A stretch of DNA of 64,000 bases, from positions 108,933,001 through 108,997,000 of the forward strand of contig CM059584.1 of assembly GCA_030407085.1 (NCBI GenBank), read 5' to 3'. A program made the translations under genes and the position numbers. The stretch comes from Trichopria drosophilae. Its lineage: Eukaryota; Arthropoda; Insecta; Hymenoptera; Diapriidae. The notes beneath the pieces are model-generated. The model did no database searches. It was not told the DNA's origin and saw only the letters and a list, made by a program, of their open reading frames with translations. Each line of letters begins with the position of its first letter. Position 1 is the first letter of the stretch. This document shows positions 1 through 12,680 of the stretch, piece by piece.

Positions 1-3000
1 ATTGTTATTCCACGTAGTCATTTTGAAATATCCTAACCTAACAGTGGAAAACAAACCATTTTTGTCCATTTTCAGTAATTGACATAACGCAGATGAAAGC
101 GCTATTCGTTAGTTTTAAAATTCTTTTGTAGTAATTCCCATTTGATTTTATCAACATTTTTGTTAAGACACGACTGTGATATTCGTTTTTAGGTTACGAT
201 ATCTACTTATGTTATATTATTACTAATGTATTAGTTTCTTACACTTTATAAGTGTAAATTTTGCCTATTCGGTGAAACACCACTTTTTATTTCATATTAG
301 TTTTGGAATAATTGCAAATTTGGAATAAATAATTGATTTCTCTTCTTCATATCTTGCCGTTTAATATTGCTCTAGTGCCAAAAGTGAGATGATTTATCTT
401 CTTAAATCGAAAATATAAAATGAACTATTTGCAATAAATATCATAATTATTTTATTCATTGACGTAAAAATTATTTATATTAATGTAATTACTGTACTTA
501 CTGTAAATTAAAATACCTTAGACTCTCGCAATATCGAAATTTTAGCCTTTCGGGGTTTTGATTTTCGAAACTTTGTTCCCCGGCCACTGGAAGAAAGAAT
601 GGTTAACTAAAAACACAGAGGAATGCCAGCAGTGATTAAAAATACATTTCATTTAAATTTAACAGAGTCTATCTTTAAAACTATATTATTAAGAAATTGT
701 AAAAAAAAATGACAAGGAGGATTGTCTTTTTCTCTAACTTATTAGAACGTGTACGACATTCTTCTAGAAGCGATCTAATATAACACATTACTTAAATTCA
801 ATTTGATATGAAGTAACTTTGAAACTTCAATAATTGTTACACACGATGGCGCAATGCATTCAAAACAACATTGACTGCTTCTAACCAAAAAACATACTTT
901 TCCTGTAAACTCCTATTTTTTCCGGTAAGACATAAAAAAGGATTAAACCTTGTTAATATTGTTACCATTGAAAATAAAAGAATGCAAATTTCATGCATAA
1001 AGGTTGAAAAAAAAGAATGTAATCTTATAACGCACAAAACCCTTTTGTAGTATTTATACTTTCTAAATATTTTTTATTTATATTTAATTTTTAAAACTAT
1101 TATAACCGATATATTTTATTGCTACTTGTCCATAAGTTCAGAACTCATAAAATAAAATAAGAATGTCAATACAATAATTGTTGAAGCAATAACCGACACG
1201 ATAAAAGTAAAGCAACCAGAAGAAACAAAAAATCCACACAAAGAAAGCAATGTCCCGAACTAAAATACCGACAAATACGAATAGAGTACATGCAGAATAG
1301 TTTCTTTGAAAAAGTGATTTTTGCATTGGTGTCAAGAATGCTTGATTTACATTTTTTGTAGCAGCATGTGTATACCAAGTATAGTTCCGTGAATAACTGC
1401 AAAAGGCAGTACAAAAATGAAAGACATTTGGATAAAGAAAATATAGTGTTCGATTTAAATGATAAATGAATAACACAAACAGAAGATTTGCAGAAATTAA
1501 GTTAAATCTTTGAGAAATAATATTTATCAAACTATCCAAGCGTAAAATCCTACTTTGCGTTCGTCATTTATTTTCCGACCCTATTGTAAGAAATATGTCT
1601 CGCCTTTCAATATTTAGGTAGAATTTTCTTTTATGAAAGTCATATGTCTACTCTGTCATTATGATTGAATGGCACAAGGCAGGTGGATGTGATCGCGAGT
1701 TTTATTGGTTCTAAAGAATTCTTTGTTCGAAACAAATTCTTAAAATGATCGTCTTATGCCAATAAATCGTAATTTTAATAAATGAATTTCGCACGAGTTT
1801 CAGTAATATGTCACTAGACATATTTTTCAAATTTTTGAATGAATGTAACCCGTCAGATATGCGAATAATTTATTTGATTAAAATAAGGAACATGATTAAA
1901 AATGTTATGTTAAGTACAGCTCAGCTTTAATGGTGCGAAATATTATCGTTACGTTTTCATTTTATATTTGATGCTAATATGTGGAATTTGAAAATTATAA
2001 TAGACACCGACGCATTTCGAGTTTCAAACAGCTACTCCGAAACTTTACATCGGTAAAAATATAAGCAATTTATGGACTTTCGCAAGTTCAAATTGTTGTA
2101 ACAGTACTGGGAAATGACTATGTTTCAAACTTAAGTAATTGGGTTGTCAACTTGTGCGTTACACCGAACATTCCTCTGTACTTGTAGTTCAATAATTTCA
2201 GCTAATTCAATTAACTCTAACGTTCCAAATGAATGAAGTTCATGACATCATGAAGTAAATACTTCAGATAATAGTATTAAAAAGTGCCAGAAGAATGTTT
2301 TTTGAACATTTTAATACCTTCATTTTTAATTGGAGTTACAGATTTTGTTGACGATTATTTTCACTTCCAATCTGTGAACTTCTAGTTTGTGAAATTTATT
2401 TAATTCATCACTACTATCGGCATTTGAGATAACTCAATAACTACCTGAAACAAAGCCTTCTGGTGATGAATCTCTCGGGAGTTATCGCCTCACCTGGTGC
2501 AAGTGTACAATGTATCATTCGGTGTTAAGCTACTGTCGTGGGGATTTTGTTTGCAAGCCTTTATTGGTTATGCCTCACTGGTCCGATTGAAACTTTTCAC
2601 TACCACTAATTCGGTATAGCATAATAAACTTATAACTCAAATTACGTGATGTTTCAATGCATCCGTGTTTTAAAAATCAGGATTTATCGATACTCATTTC
2701 TCCAGGATAGTTTCAAACTAGAGAATTAGAAATATTGCAGTAAGATCATTTTCATTATCAGCCATTTTATGAATAATCTAACTCTTAAATATTAGAGAAA
2801 TTATTTTAAAATCGTAAAGAGATTAAAAATATAATTAAACAACGATGAGTTTATGTGGAAAATTTTCGGGGCTGTTATTTTTGAATTTATGTAATCAGAA
2901 CTCTCGAAGTTCGAACGAAAGTTTCTTATTTTGAAATCTCTGGTATATGCATAAAAATATTCACATGAAGAATTTCTTTCTTGTTTATAAAGTAGGTCAT

Positions 3001-3780
3001 TTACTGTATACAGGTTACATATCAATTCACCTAGTTTGAGACATATTTTGATAAAAGTTATCTGGCAACTTTCAGCGTTCCTCCATTCATTCCTATATCA
3101 GGCTTTGTTTTAAGGAGATTTCACTTGCTTATAATCTCAATAACTTATACTGAATTAGTAAAGAAAACTAAGTTTCTTTTAAAAGTTCTATTGGGTATAC
3201 TGAAAAAAACACTTGCAGTGTTCGAGCAAGAAATTGTCAAATTTTCCACTTTCACCTTCGCGTCTTAATTCGTACATAATTCTAATGTGAGCAAGTATCA
3301 AAAACGCCTTTAAAGCCGCGGATTATCAGAATATGCAGTATTTCAGTAGTAAAAGGCCGCACCGTGTCTCGGTTGGTGCTGACTGTTACTACTTAGATTC
3401 CAGCATGTTTCTACGTATAATTCACGACTCTAACAACGATTTTTTAAACTTTCCTAGATGATAAAACAATCAAATTTTCCATTAGGTGTAAGTTCTCATC
3501 ACAATTTACCCGAATTCATCAGTTTTGGAGGTTCCATTTCGAGGAAATCACCTATACTCGTGGGCATCCTCCTTTGTTCACAAATATAGATCCACCCTTC
3601 TAAATTGGACGCTAACTAATTAGTACAAATATCTTCGGCAACTGTATAAATATTCGATTATATCAGACATTTTCAAAGTTGTTGGAAAAGAAAGTTGTTA
3701 CATATAATAGGGCATGTCAGGATCCATGCTTTACTGCACATATTTTCAGTGGACACGACCTGCTATCAATACTATCCACA
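1..3780. other. AT-rich DNA without recognised gene
   Basis: I see no conserved protein, RNA gene or clear repeat here apart from the uncertain open frame at 1138-1539. Base composition is strongly AT-rich with many short homopolymer runs, as expected for intron or intergenic DNA of an AT-rich insect. Confidence 0.5.
1138..1539 (-). CDS. Uncharacterised 133-codon hydrophobic open frame
   Basis: An uninterrupted ATG-to-stop frame of 133 codons in DNA where stops are frequent. The product would be very hydrophobic and aromatic (many F, L, I, Y), with three or four stretches that could span a membrane, near residues 14-35, 40-55, 85-110 and 115-133. I recognise no family. A chemoreceptor-like membrane protein fragment is conceivable, but hydrophobic chance frames are common on AT-rich strands. 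There is no recognisable promoter, splice context or homologous neighbour. A frame this long is somewhat unusual but not decisive, and I think it is more likely chance than gene. Confidence 0.13.
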   Translation of the reverse strand: MDSLINIISQRFNLISANLLFVLFIYHLNRTLYFLYPNVFHFCTAFCSYSRNYTWYTHAATKNVNQAFLTPMQKSLFQRNYSACTLFVFVGILVRDIAFFVWIFCFFWLLYFYRVGYCFNNYCIDILILFYEF

Positions 3781-4011
3781 GATAGCATTTATGGTAGCGT
3801 CTTTTTTAATGTCAAACCGATGTTGGTGTGCCGTCACCAAGACATCATACGTCATAAATGACATATCTTTTTGCAGACGTCTTAAAAACGTCTAGGACAC
3901 GGTTAAGACGTCCGAAAAAAACATGTCATTTATGACGGATTTATGACCTCTTAGTGATGGCACAGCAACATCGATTTGACATTAAAAAAAGACGCTACCA
4001 TAAATGCTATC
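3781..4011. mobile_element. 231-bp palindromic MITE-like element
   Basis: The first about 60 bases, starting GATAGCATTTATGGTAGCGT, are repeated inverted at the end, finishing with ACGCTACCATAAATGCTATC. The arms are separated by a loop with further small palindromes containing GACGT and ACGTC. There is no coding capacity. This is the structure of a small foldback or MITE-like element. The superfamily cannot be assigned because the target duplication is unclear. Confidence 0.7.
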
Positions 4012-5600
4012 TAGGTCTACTATTCCAAAAAATTGTAATATTGTTATGAATGTCACAATTTTTTGAAAATCCCAGCAACGATAATGCCTTATACTCAAAC
4101 AACATGATTCAAACCATTAGTCATCCTCACAGTCAGCCAACCATATCTGGAACCATCGATTATCGTTCCAAGCATTAACCTCGCATGGCTCGTAAACGGG
4201 GGGTACAATTAGTTGAGATCAGACGGCTGATATCCATCAGCAAAGTTTTGAAGTTCACAGTTGACAAAGTCGGCTTGAGTAGTGACAGGTGTCGATACGC
4301 CAATCACGGCTCTAGATGTCGGCATTCGACGTATAATGCTCCAGTATTACGGAGGGGCTGAAGAGAGGAGGACTGATAGCTAGATTCGGTGGGTGAGCTA
4401 GAGTGAGATCGATAAATTGAGCTTCGTTGGGGGGAGTGAAAATGATGGAATGGGAACAGCTCTTGCCGCACGACAAGTACCACACCAGATGACAGCGCAT
4501 AGGTTCGTACGTGGGTAATTAGGCCGTACTTAAGTGATTCCTCTTCGGAATACTCTTGTCTCTCGACACTTGTTCGTCTTTCTTTTCATCTCCAGTTGTT
4601 CTCAACACCTCGCTGTTTTGCTAATCATTATTTTAATCAAGTTTTCCATTTCCCTTCATCTTCCGTTTTTCCTCTTTGACTTCTTTTCCTCGAAAACTTT
4701 TTCCCTCTTTTGGATAATTTTGATACGACCTACGTTCCCTGTGTAATATGTCGCAAAAACGTCGCTCATCCTTTTTGCTTTACAACATGTGACATGGGAC
4801 CTGAGCTTCCGTACGACAGCAAGAAACGAGTTACATGCACTCTATTTCTGTGTAACTGAAAATGTACAGATAGGCAAAAATAATTTCTGACTGTAATGAC
4901 GTTGTTTTTATTGTGAAAGTGACTGTTATTTTATATACTCCCAATTATAATCTACGTAAAACTGAGTCCATGTGTGGCACGCGTGAAGTAGGATAGACTT
5001 GCGAACCAGATGAATTACGATTTATCTAAACGTCATGTACTATAAAAATTAAACGTTAGTGAATTAAGTATAAGGCGTATACAAAATGTTCCTTGACATT
5101 GTAGTAATTTTCCTAAATAACGATCTACACAGATAATTAGTAGATTCTACTTAGAACTTATGTAAGTAACCATTGTTATTAAAAATAATTAAAACAATAA
5201 TCCTAATAGTCTGCAGCTTATTTGGAATTCATCTTCTAAATGCTTGATTAACGCCAATGATGAATTCAAATGTTATCCAAGTAAACAAATTCAGATCTTT
5301 TTTGTATTTAATATAACTGTTGTCAATTTTCTTTGCGATTGCTGTTATAGAATATCTAGCATAATTTTTCGTTAATCTGTGATTAAACATCATTTAAAAA
5401 CGTATTACTTAATGAATAGAATAGTATACTATTTATTTATATTTTTCAATAAATTTTGTTTTTCAACGAGACTCGATAAATTTCCCTTAACTAAGTTTGG
5501 CAATTCTACTCATGATTTTTTTCCGTGTACAGAAAAATTGACCAAATATCTAAATGTTACGACTGTACTGCGTTCAAACTAGACAATACGAAATATTTTT
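4012..5600. other. Non-coding stretch with a GC-richer patch
   Basis: No gene recognised. About 4100-4510 is less AT-rich than its surroundings and rich in CG dinucleotides. It could be a conserved non-coding element, but nothing in it identifies a function. The remainder is ordinary AT-rich sequence. Confidence 0.35.
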
Positions 5601-5605
5601 TTGAA

Positions 5606-5682
5606 ATCGGCTTCTCGGCTTAGGCGGTAGCGTACTGGACTACGGAGCGCAGATCGTGAGTTCGATCTCAGTCCAAGGAACA
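5606..5682 (+). repeat. tRNA-derived sequence (SINE head or tRNA relic)
   Basis: An A-box-like stretch (GGCTTAGGCGGTAGCGTAC) is followed by GGACTACGGAGC, like a tRNA-Arg(ACG) anticodon arm, and a B-box-like GAGTTCGATCTC at the right distance for an internal Pol III promoter. The acceptor ends do not pair, so it is not a functional tRNA. A SINE head or decayed tRNA copy fits best. Confidence 0.45.
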
Positions 5683-5689
5683 ATATTTC

Positions 5690-7029
5690 GAAAACGATTT
5701 TCAAGCGACTGCTCGCCATTCGTAAGACGAGCCACGTTGTTTGTTTACGTTTCGCAATGTTGTTTATCTGACGGAAATCAACTCATGACCGCTGTTGTAC
5801 TTGGTGTAGGTTTCTGCAGATCCTACATTTCATACAAAAATGTGAAGTATAGCGCCATCTCTGAAGCCGAATTGCAGCTCTCGCAAATTTAAGGAATCAA
5901 AATTGATATAGAAGTTGTGTAAAAATTGAGATATCGCCAGTTGATACCATAATAAAAAAAAAATCCTATTTTCTTGACCGTTTTCAATAAATTTGTAATT
6001 ATATTTCCTAGTATTTATTAGTCCTGCAGGATACAACAGACATATAAACAAATATATCATATTCCGATACAAGGATGAGAAGTAGGTGATTTGCGCACGA
6101 GTGATCCAAAATTTTACATGCAAGAAGATCATAACTTATTGCGATAAGCATGAACTGGAATTACAGTTGCGCCTATTCACTTATTTATTTCTTTATTTAC
6201 CTTTGGTATCAGACACGACCGACAAATACCAAGAAATACGATTACATAGTAGATGCCTTCGACCCAGGTACTTCATGTGGCTAAGTTCGCATTGCCATTC
6301 ATTGAAGAAAGTGATGCTTCTGAGAACATTCCCATTTTAAAACTGCCAGGAAAGAAAGGGGGGGAGGGTGGTAGTTCTAGCATAGTTAGGTCCAAATATA
6401 GTTTCGATACATATATTGTAACGATATATTGTTCCTCGGGTGGTAGACCACTCTGGAGCTCTAAAAAAGGGTCTAACTTTGACAATTTATTCTGGGAGCA
6501 AGGAAAAACAAATCGAAATTTGGGCTCTAATTGGAGACAAGGTCACTTCTTCCAGTATTAAACCATTAAAAAATGATAAAAATCTGAGAGTGGGGGCCAA
6601 AATATTGCATGGTATTTTGCGTTTTTGCCCATGCATAAATATTACATAAAACGATTTTAAAACACTTTACAGATGATTTAAGGGAGTAGCATAATATTGG
6701 TACTATTTACATACAATTCTTTCTTGTTCATTGACATGTAATAATACCAAATACAATGGTGTTACGACTGAATTGTCTATGATGCAATATTCTTTTCTAT
6801 ACCTCTGGAAATGACAAAATTTTTTCCCAATAATAACAAATTTAATCTATGATCTTCAATTTTCAAAAGTACAAAATTTGGAAGATTATTAAATGTTTCA
6901 CAAATAAAATAGCGTTTTTACGATTAGCAAACGTTTCATCAATAAAAATCTAATTTTTTTTCAAATCCCTAACATACTTTTAAAAAAATGTCTGAAACTT
7001 GAGCCCCCAAATTAAGGAATCTTTTCCTT
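5690..7029. other. AT-rich DNA, nothing recognised
   Basis: Short open frames are present but none resembles a known protein. A GGGGGGGAGGG run occurs near 6358. Confidence 0.4.
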
Positions 7030-7290
7030 TCTGATAAATGGAACGTAATTACCATCAATTTGATGGAACCGTCCAATAATGCATTGGAAAATGCTCCGCT
7101 TTCTGAACGAAGACGCCTTATTTCGTAAAGTTCCTATCGTATTCGAACCGACGAGTGACGTCGAGGAAAGTTTCCTCAACGAGAGGAGCTGATACGTTGC
7201 AGTTCTTTCCCAAACTTCGAAAAAGTCGATTACGGAACGAGCTTTATAGCAGAAAATCGGCGGCGCATCTAGTTCGCACGACTATATACT
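7030..7290. promoter_or_regulatory. GC-richer island, possible conserved non-coding element
   Basis: This block has clearly higher GC and CG content than both flanks and no open frame of note. In AT-rich insect genomes such islands often mark enhancers or promoters, but I see no TATA box or gene start. The call is inference from composition only. Confidence 0.25.
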
Positions 7291-7819
7291 AACAATGCCA
7301 ATCTCAAGTATCATGTCAGTTTTCAAGATCAAATTCCCATAGACATGAAAGGAACGCATTTAATCTTCTTGGTACTATGTAATGCTATCAGAAAGACGTA
7401 ATACATCCAATTTTTAATTTCTGTTTTAAATAAAACTGCTAAGTGTTTACTATATAAATATATTTGAAGAACATAATAATTATTTTGGAATGTGTAATTA
7501 ATAATACATTATTTAACAAATTGAAGAAGTACATTTAGGTATATTAAATATAAATTTATATGTGATCATAAAATTACGTTTCTTTATCTGAAGGAAGGAA
7601 CAATTAAATCACTTTTCAACGTGACACTACTATAAAATAATTTTTTTTAAACCCAGCCAACTTTGATCCTGGAATAAAAACTTGAAGTTTTGTTCTCATT
7701 TTGATCTGACCTCTCACCGAATCCAAAATTACGACAAAGTTTTACAAATGCTACAACCTTGAAATTTAAACGAAATATAGTCACAATATTAAAAAACGGT
7801 TTCTTGCAACGTACCTTAA

Positions 7820-8574
7820 CCCTTGTACGTCCAGAATGCACGTTTCCCATGTACAACTTCCACCGCATATTTCAAACTGAAAATAATACATAGGTAGTTC
7901 GGAATGTGCATTATTTACTATTTTCGAAGGTGCTCTTTAGAATGGTGACTTCAAAATTTAAAAAATTGCGTATTTCCATTCGATTTTGGCAAAAGTATGT
8001 GAAAAAAACACATTTTTGGAGGTCATTTTATTCTTTAATTTCATTCTTCATGTCGATACAGGGATTTCTGTGATCTAAAAAGTACATAAATTTAAACTTA
8101 AAGGATATGCAAGTAGGCATTTTGTATTTCAACTTGAAATATCCAAAATGGCGGCTTATGCAAAGAAATTTTTTAAAAATTTGGACAGTATGAAAATATA
8201 GCATTTTAAACACATTTTTAACTAAACTTAGCAGCTTACCACGGACATCATCTTTTGTCAGTCATTTTGAGTTTAGAAATTTTGACCTCACATTTTATGC
8301 ACTTTTTATGTACTTTTCTGGTCATAAAAATCGAGGTATTGACATGAAAAATGAAATTTTTTAAAATGTGACCCTCAAAATTGTGTTATTTTAATTACTT
8401 TTGCCAAAATCAACGAAAAATACTCCATTTTTTCAAATTCTAGAGTCACCATTCGAAAGAGCACCCTCGAATATAGTAAATAAGATACATTCCAAACTGC
8501 CTGTATATTATTTTTAGTTTGAAATATGCGGTGGAAGTTGTACATAGGAAACATGCATTCTGGACGTTAAAGGG
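7820..8574. mobile_element. TTAA-flanked palindromic (piggyBac-like) MITE
   Basis: A 755-bp element is bounded on both sides by TTAA (7816-7819 and 8575-8578). The ends are CCCTTGTACGTCCAGAATGC and the near-complement GCATTCTGGACGTTAAAGGG. The inverted match continues inward for about 230 bases on each side, so most of the element is one large imperfect palindrome. There is no transposase frame. TTAA duplication plus termini beginning CCC is the signature of piggyBac-type transposition, so I call it a non-autonomous piggyBac-like element. It contains one AAAATGGCGGC site near 8144. Confidence 0.8.
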
Positions 8575-8578
8575 TTAA

Positions 8579-10098
8579 AGTACATTGTTAATGTTAGAAG
8601 GAGATAATCTTATAGAGAAGTGGAAATTTAATGTTACAAACTTAGTGACACTAAGCTTATGTTAATCTAGTTAGTTTTATCACCACCAGGTGTTATAGCA
8701 ACGTTTGGAGCTCTGTTTGTCTCCCGGAATGGAAATGGGTTTAGAATTATATATACCACTACATATAGCTCGACAAAATAATTTTTTCTATTGTAAAATA
8801 AGGTACACGAAGTTATTGTACGATTTGTAACCTTAAAATATTCTTACTCGGAATTTCTATCATAACCTTATTGTTATTATAACCTTGCAGCAACATTCAT
8901 GTTCTGTGGGGGATTAGATCGAATTTTGGTCATCTCATATTGTCTTGAGTAGCTAATAATAAATAAGCAGAAGAGTCCAGTTTCACTAGAAACACAAAAG
9001 TATGCAGGGAAGCATGTTTTCTACAATTACATCGCGTGAAACTCCCATATATCGTAATAAAAATTTTAAAATTTCTGTATAGTAATCATATAGTTTGGGT
9101 TTAGTTAAAACAATAATTTTCTAATGTTTCAGTTTATACACCATACTTCGTAATTGAATCACTTTATGTCTTATTTTAGAATAAAAAAAGAAGCTCAAAT
9201 TTATTACATGTATTTGTCTTCGTCGCCAGATGGTGAAAATAACGAAACACCTGCGGATTGCACCGTGCTTACGGTACATACGAAGAGAAAAGGCGCACGA
9301 AAAATAATAGACATTTTCGCGAAAGTAAGAGATAGTGGGTACATGTGACTGAGACGAAGTGAGTTTAAAAAAATGCATGCAACGAAAATAGCGAAAAAAT
9401 AGCCATGGAAAAGTGAAACTGATGAATCGTGCATATGGTATATGAACATAGAAAAATAGATCCTAAGATAAACATAATAATTTTAACAACAACTAGCTTT
9501 GATGCTTTTAATAGTAAAATTTAATTCAGATATTTACTACTATGTATAGTTACTAAAAATGTGATAAATAAAGTGTGGCAATTTTATGATCATTGTATAT
9601 CGATTGGTAATTATTGAATGTAGTATAAACTTAAAAATATAAAATACTGTTGTTAACAGAAGTCTATAATCGAGAATCTAGTTAGAGTATAGAATTATTC
9701 TACAAAACTGTCAGTTACTAAGATGAAGGTCGTAAGTAGTGACTGGAAATATAATTATATTGAATCAAAACTTAGGAATTTCTATTAATAACATCGTAAA
9801 AACTAAATTTTCTTGAATGTTGGTTTTAAAATTTAGTTTTTGCTAGTAACGGTTTTGTTTTTAGAAGTTACTATTCTATATCCATAATTATTTAAATAAC
9901 GAATGTCGGGTATTATCTAGATGAATATGCTTGGTCTACTGTAATTATAAAATAAAAACAAAAATTGCTAAGCATGGTCCTTAATAGATTAGCCTCCTGA
10001 GCACGAGTTATTCTTTTCCCATATGTAAACAATGTAGTTTGGACGAGTATACTCGGCCTTGTGCACATGAAAGTTAATAGAAGAAACCACTTTTTGTA
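8579..10098. other. AT-rich DNA, nothing recognised
   Basis: No gene, RNA or repeat recognised. Overlapping short frames on both strands around 9120-9450 do not resemble known proteins. Confidence 0.4.
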
Positions 10099-10185
10099 AC
10101 ATAATTGGCGTGGCGTGGTGATGAAAACACCAGCTTATATAGTATAGGTGAGAGACTCGAGTTCGATTCCCGCATAGGGTGAGCT
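10099..10185 (+). repeat. tRNA-like relic with B-box
   Basis: GAGTTCGATTCCCGCATAGG near 10160 matches a tRNA T-arm/B-box. Upstream, TGGCGTGGTGATG is a poor A-box. Folding into a full cloverleaf is not evident. This is likely a decayed tRNA-derived SINE. Confidence 0.38.
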
Positions 10186-10189
10186 ATTT

Positions 10190-12676
10190 CTAATTTATCT
10201 GCGAACGTTAAAAGATCCAAACATGAGATGAGATATTTAAATATGCACTTAAAATATACATAATATAAAATTGAAACAATTGAGAAATAAAAATTTATAT
10301 CATAAATCCAATTACACTTTATACACACTTTCTGAAATTTAATATACTCTATGTAGTTGTATATTAATTTTATCTAATTATTATTTAACTGACCATGAGA
10401 GATTCCTTATCAGGCCCTTAGCAAGCCCTGATACCAGAATGTCTGATCAGAGATCTGTCTAAATTTCTACTGCAGTACTATCTATGACTAGTTGAATGTG
10501 GCAAAAGTTATACCTCAAATACACATATTAATATAATTTTTTGCTTCATATAAAATATACGGACTGTAACAGTCATCGGAATTCGAAAAATTAAAAGAAT
10601 ATTTTTCACCGTGAGAAATATAATACCAAGTAAAAAACTGCAATAAAAGGCAGAAAGTCGACTAAGCGATAAATGTCTTGATTTTCGTGGGATTGCAGCA
10701 AAAAACATAGATTATGGTGTACAGCAATTAGTGTCACGGAGATGGAAACGCCAAAAAAGTAGATAGAGGATGACAACGATTATAACAGACAGATAATAAA
10801 GAAAGAAAAGTTGTATCTTCCCTGCTGCGCAAAAAGAATTAAAAACATCGACACCGGTTGATAACGTAAATATCATGAAACTACGCTTTAATTGTATTCA
10901 AAAATAAATCATAAATAAATGCAATTCAAATTAGACTTATATAATTTTTATTACATTAATTTAGTCTACTGAACCAATAATTTATCATACATAAACATTT
11001 TTTATTTTTGAACGACATGTATGGCAGACTTATGAAGCAAACGTAGAAATCGGATTATTTGACATTTTTTTATTGGATATCAATATCCCTCAAATCTTTC
11101 AAAATATTTCCTGATAAAATGTTTTAGTACACAAGAACATTTTTATTTTAAATGTGTGTTTTATATGAATTCTTTAACTATAAGGTAGAATGTTTTGTAT
11201 TATTTATATCATCCAGGACTTATTATATTTTATTATAAATATTTCATGGCAGCTTATTTCAAGCTGTAAGTTTTTATGAGTAAGTTCGTTCTTATTATTT
11301 TTCACCAAACGTAAAATTGACAAAATCTATTTTGTACCATATGTGCATTTACTATTTTTCTTCGTCACAATAATTCTAAAAAATGTTTTTTTTTGCACTA
11401 GGCTAAAACATTCTTCTTTAGCTTATACATTGGATTTTGCTTCTTTCATCGTCGACTTTCATTTTGTAGAATTTTATTCACGTTTTCCCGTTTTTTTTTG
11501 CCACTCAAAAAGTTTTAAAGTAGTGAAATGTTATTATTACCTATTAGTTTTTTTATTTACTTTCCCGCTACTTTTCATTCGTACAAAATTCATGGTTTCG
11601 GTGCACATGTGGCGAACGTAAAGACATCATCACAATATCCGAATTTACACTTAATATTAGGAATAAAACTAATTATAATTTTGGTACAACATTTTAAGCC
11701 CTACATTCTTTGTTTTAAACATATTTTTTAAATTCAATAAATTTGAAAAAATCGTTTTACACTTCGAAAATGGCGACTTCAATTTATTTGACTGCCAATT
11801 TTTCGTATTCATGATCTAAAAATACGTTAAAATGTCAAAGTATGCATTATATATATATATATATATATATGGGTCTAGTTTTGTTTTATAAAGATTTATC
11901 TTAACACAAATGAGTTGAGTGCGTTTTTCTCTTGAATAAAGCACAACTTAAGAGCGACAGGAGGGGACGCACACATTTTTTTGCTGAAAATGAAAATTAA
12001 AACTATTTTATAATTTTATAAGTATAGATTGTTTTCAATTATACGTTGAAGCGATATTATTTAGTATTTTATTTCATATATTGAATAGCTCAATAGTTTG
12101 TCTGATTATTGTGGTAATTTTTTTCTTTACAGATATTTGGACAGCAACACTAATTCAATATCACAATATAAATTTTCAGAACCACTTGCTTAACTTCTTG
12201 CGAAAATATTTAAAGCATGCAATTTGACTGACGAGCAAATTTCGAATGGTTTTAAAGATTTTTTTTAACGACGTTAACATCTGAGACTTATATTAATCCA
12301 TTAACGCCGAAAAGCCAGAAAATATAGCTGTATTTTATAATAATGTCAGATGCAGAAAAAATTCTTGTAAAATATGTGAATACCGTTTTCTTATATTTTT
12401 GGGTGCGTTCTACAACATTCTGCCGTCGAATTTATTTTTATTGCTCAATATTCCGTAAAAATCAACCATTTTTTTTGTTCAATCAATATTTTTGTAAGGA
12501 AACGTAATTTTGATGTTGAATAAAGTGGTACAATATGACACAAACTATTGAAACTTAAAAATTGTGCAGTAGATTATAATGAAAATTCAAAATGGCGTCT
12601 TGAAAATTGAGGATATTGTAAACAAAATTTGCAATTTTCATGTATGTTGGATCAAACGTTATTAGTTCAACTAAAC
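10190..12676. other. AT-rich DNA with an AT microsatellite
   Basis: No gene recognised. A pure (AT)n tract lies at 11848-11870. AAAATGGCG motifs occur near 11768 and 12587 (see the dispersed repeat family). Confidence 0.4.
11848..11870. repeat. (AT)n microsatellite
   Basis: Uninterrupted alternating AT over about 23 bases. Confidence 0.95.
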
Positions 12677-12680
12677 TTAA

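Noticed and set aside
10398..10430. Short palindrome TATCAGG...CCTGATA as a regulatory site
   Set aside because: A 7-bp stem is expected often by chance and has no context.
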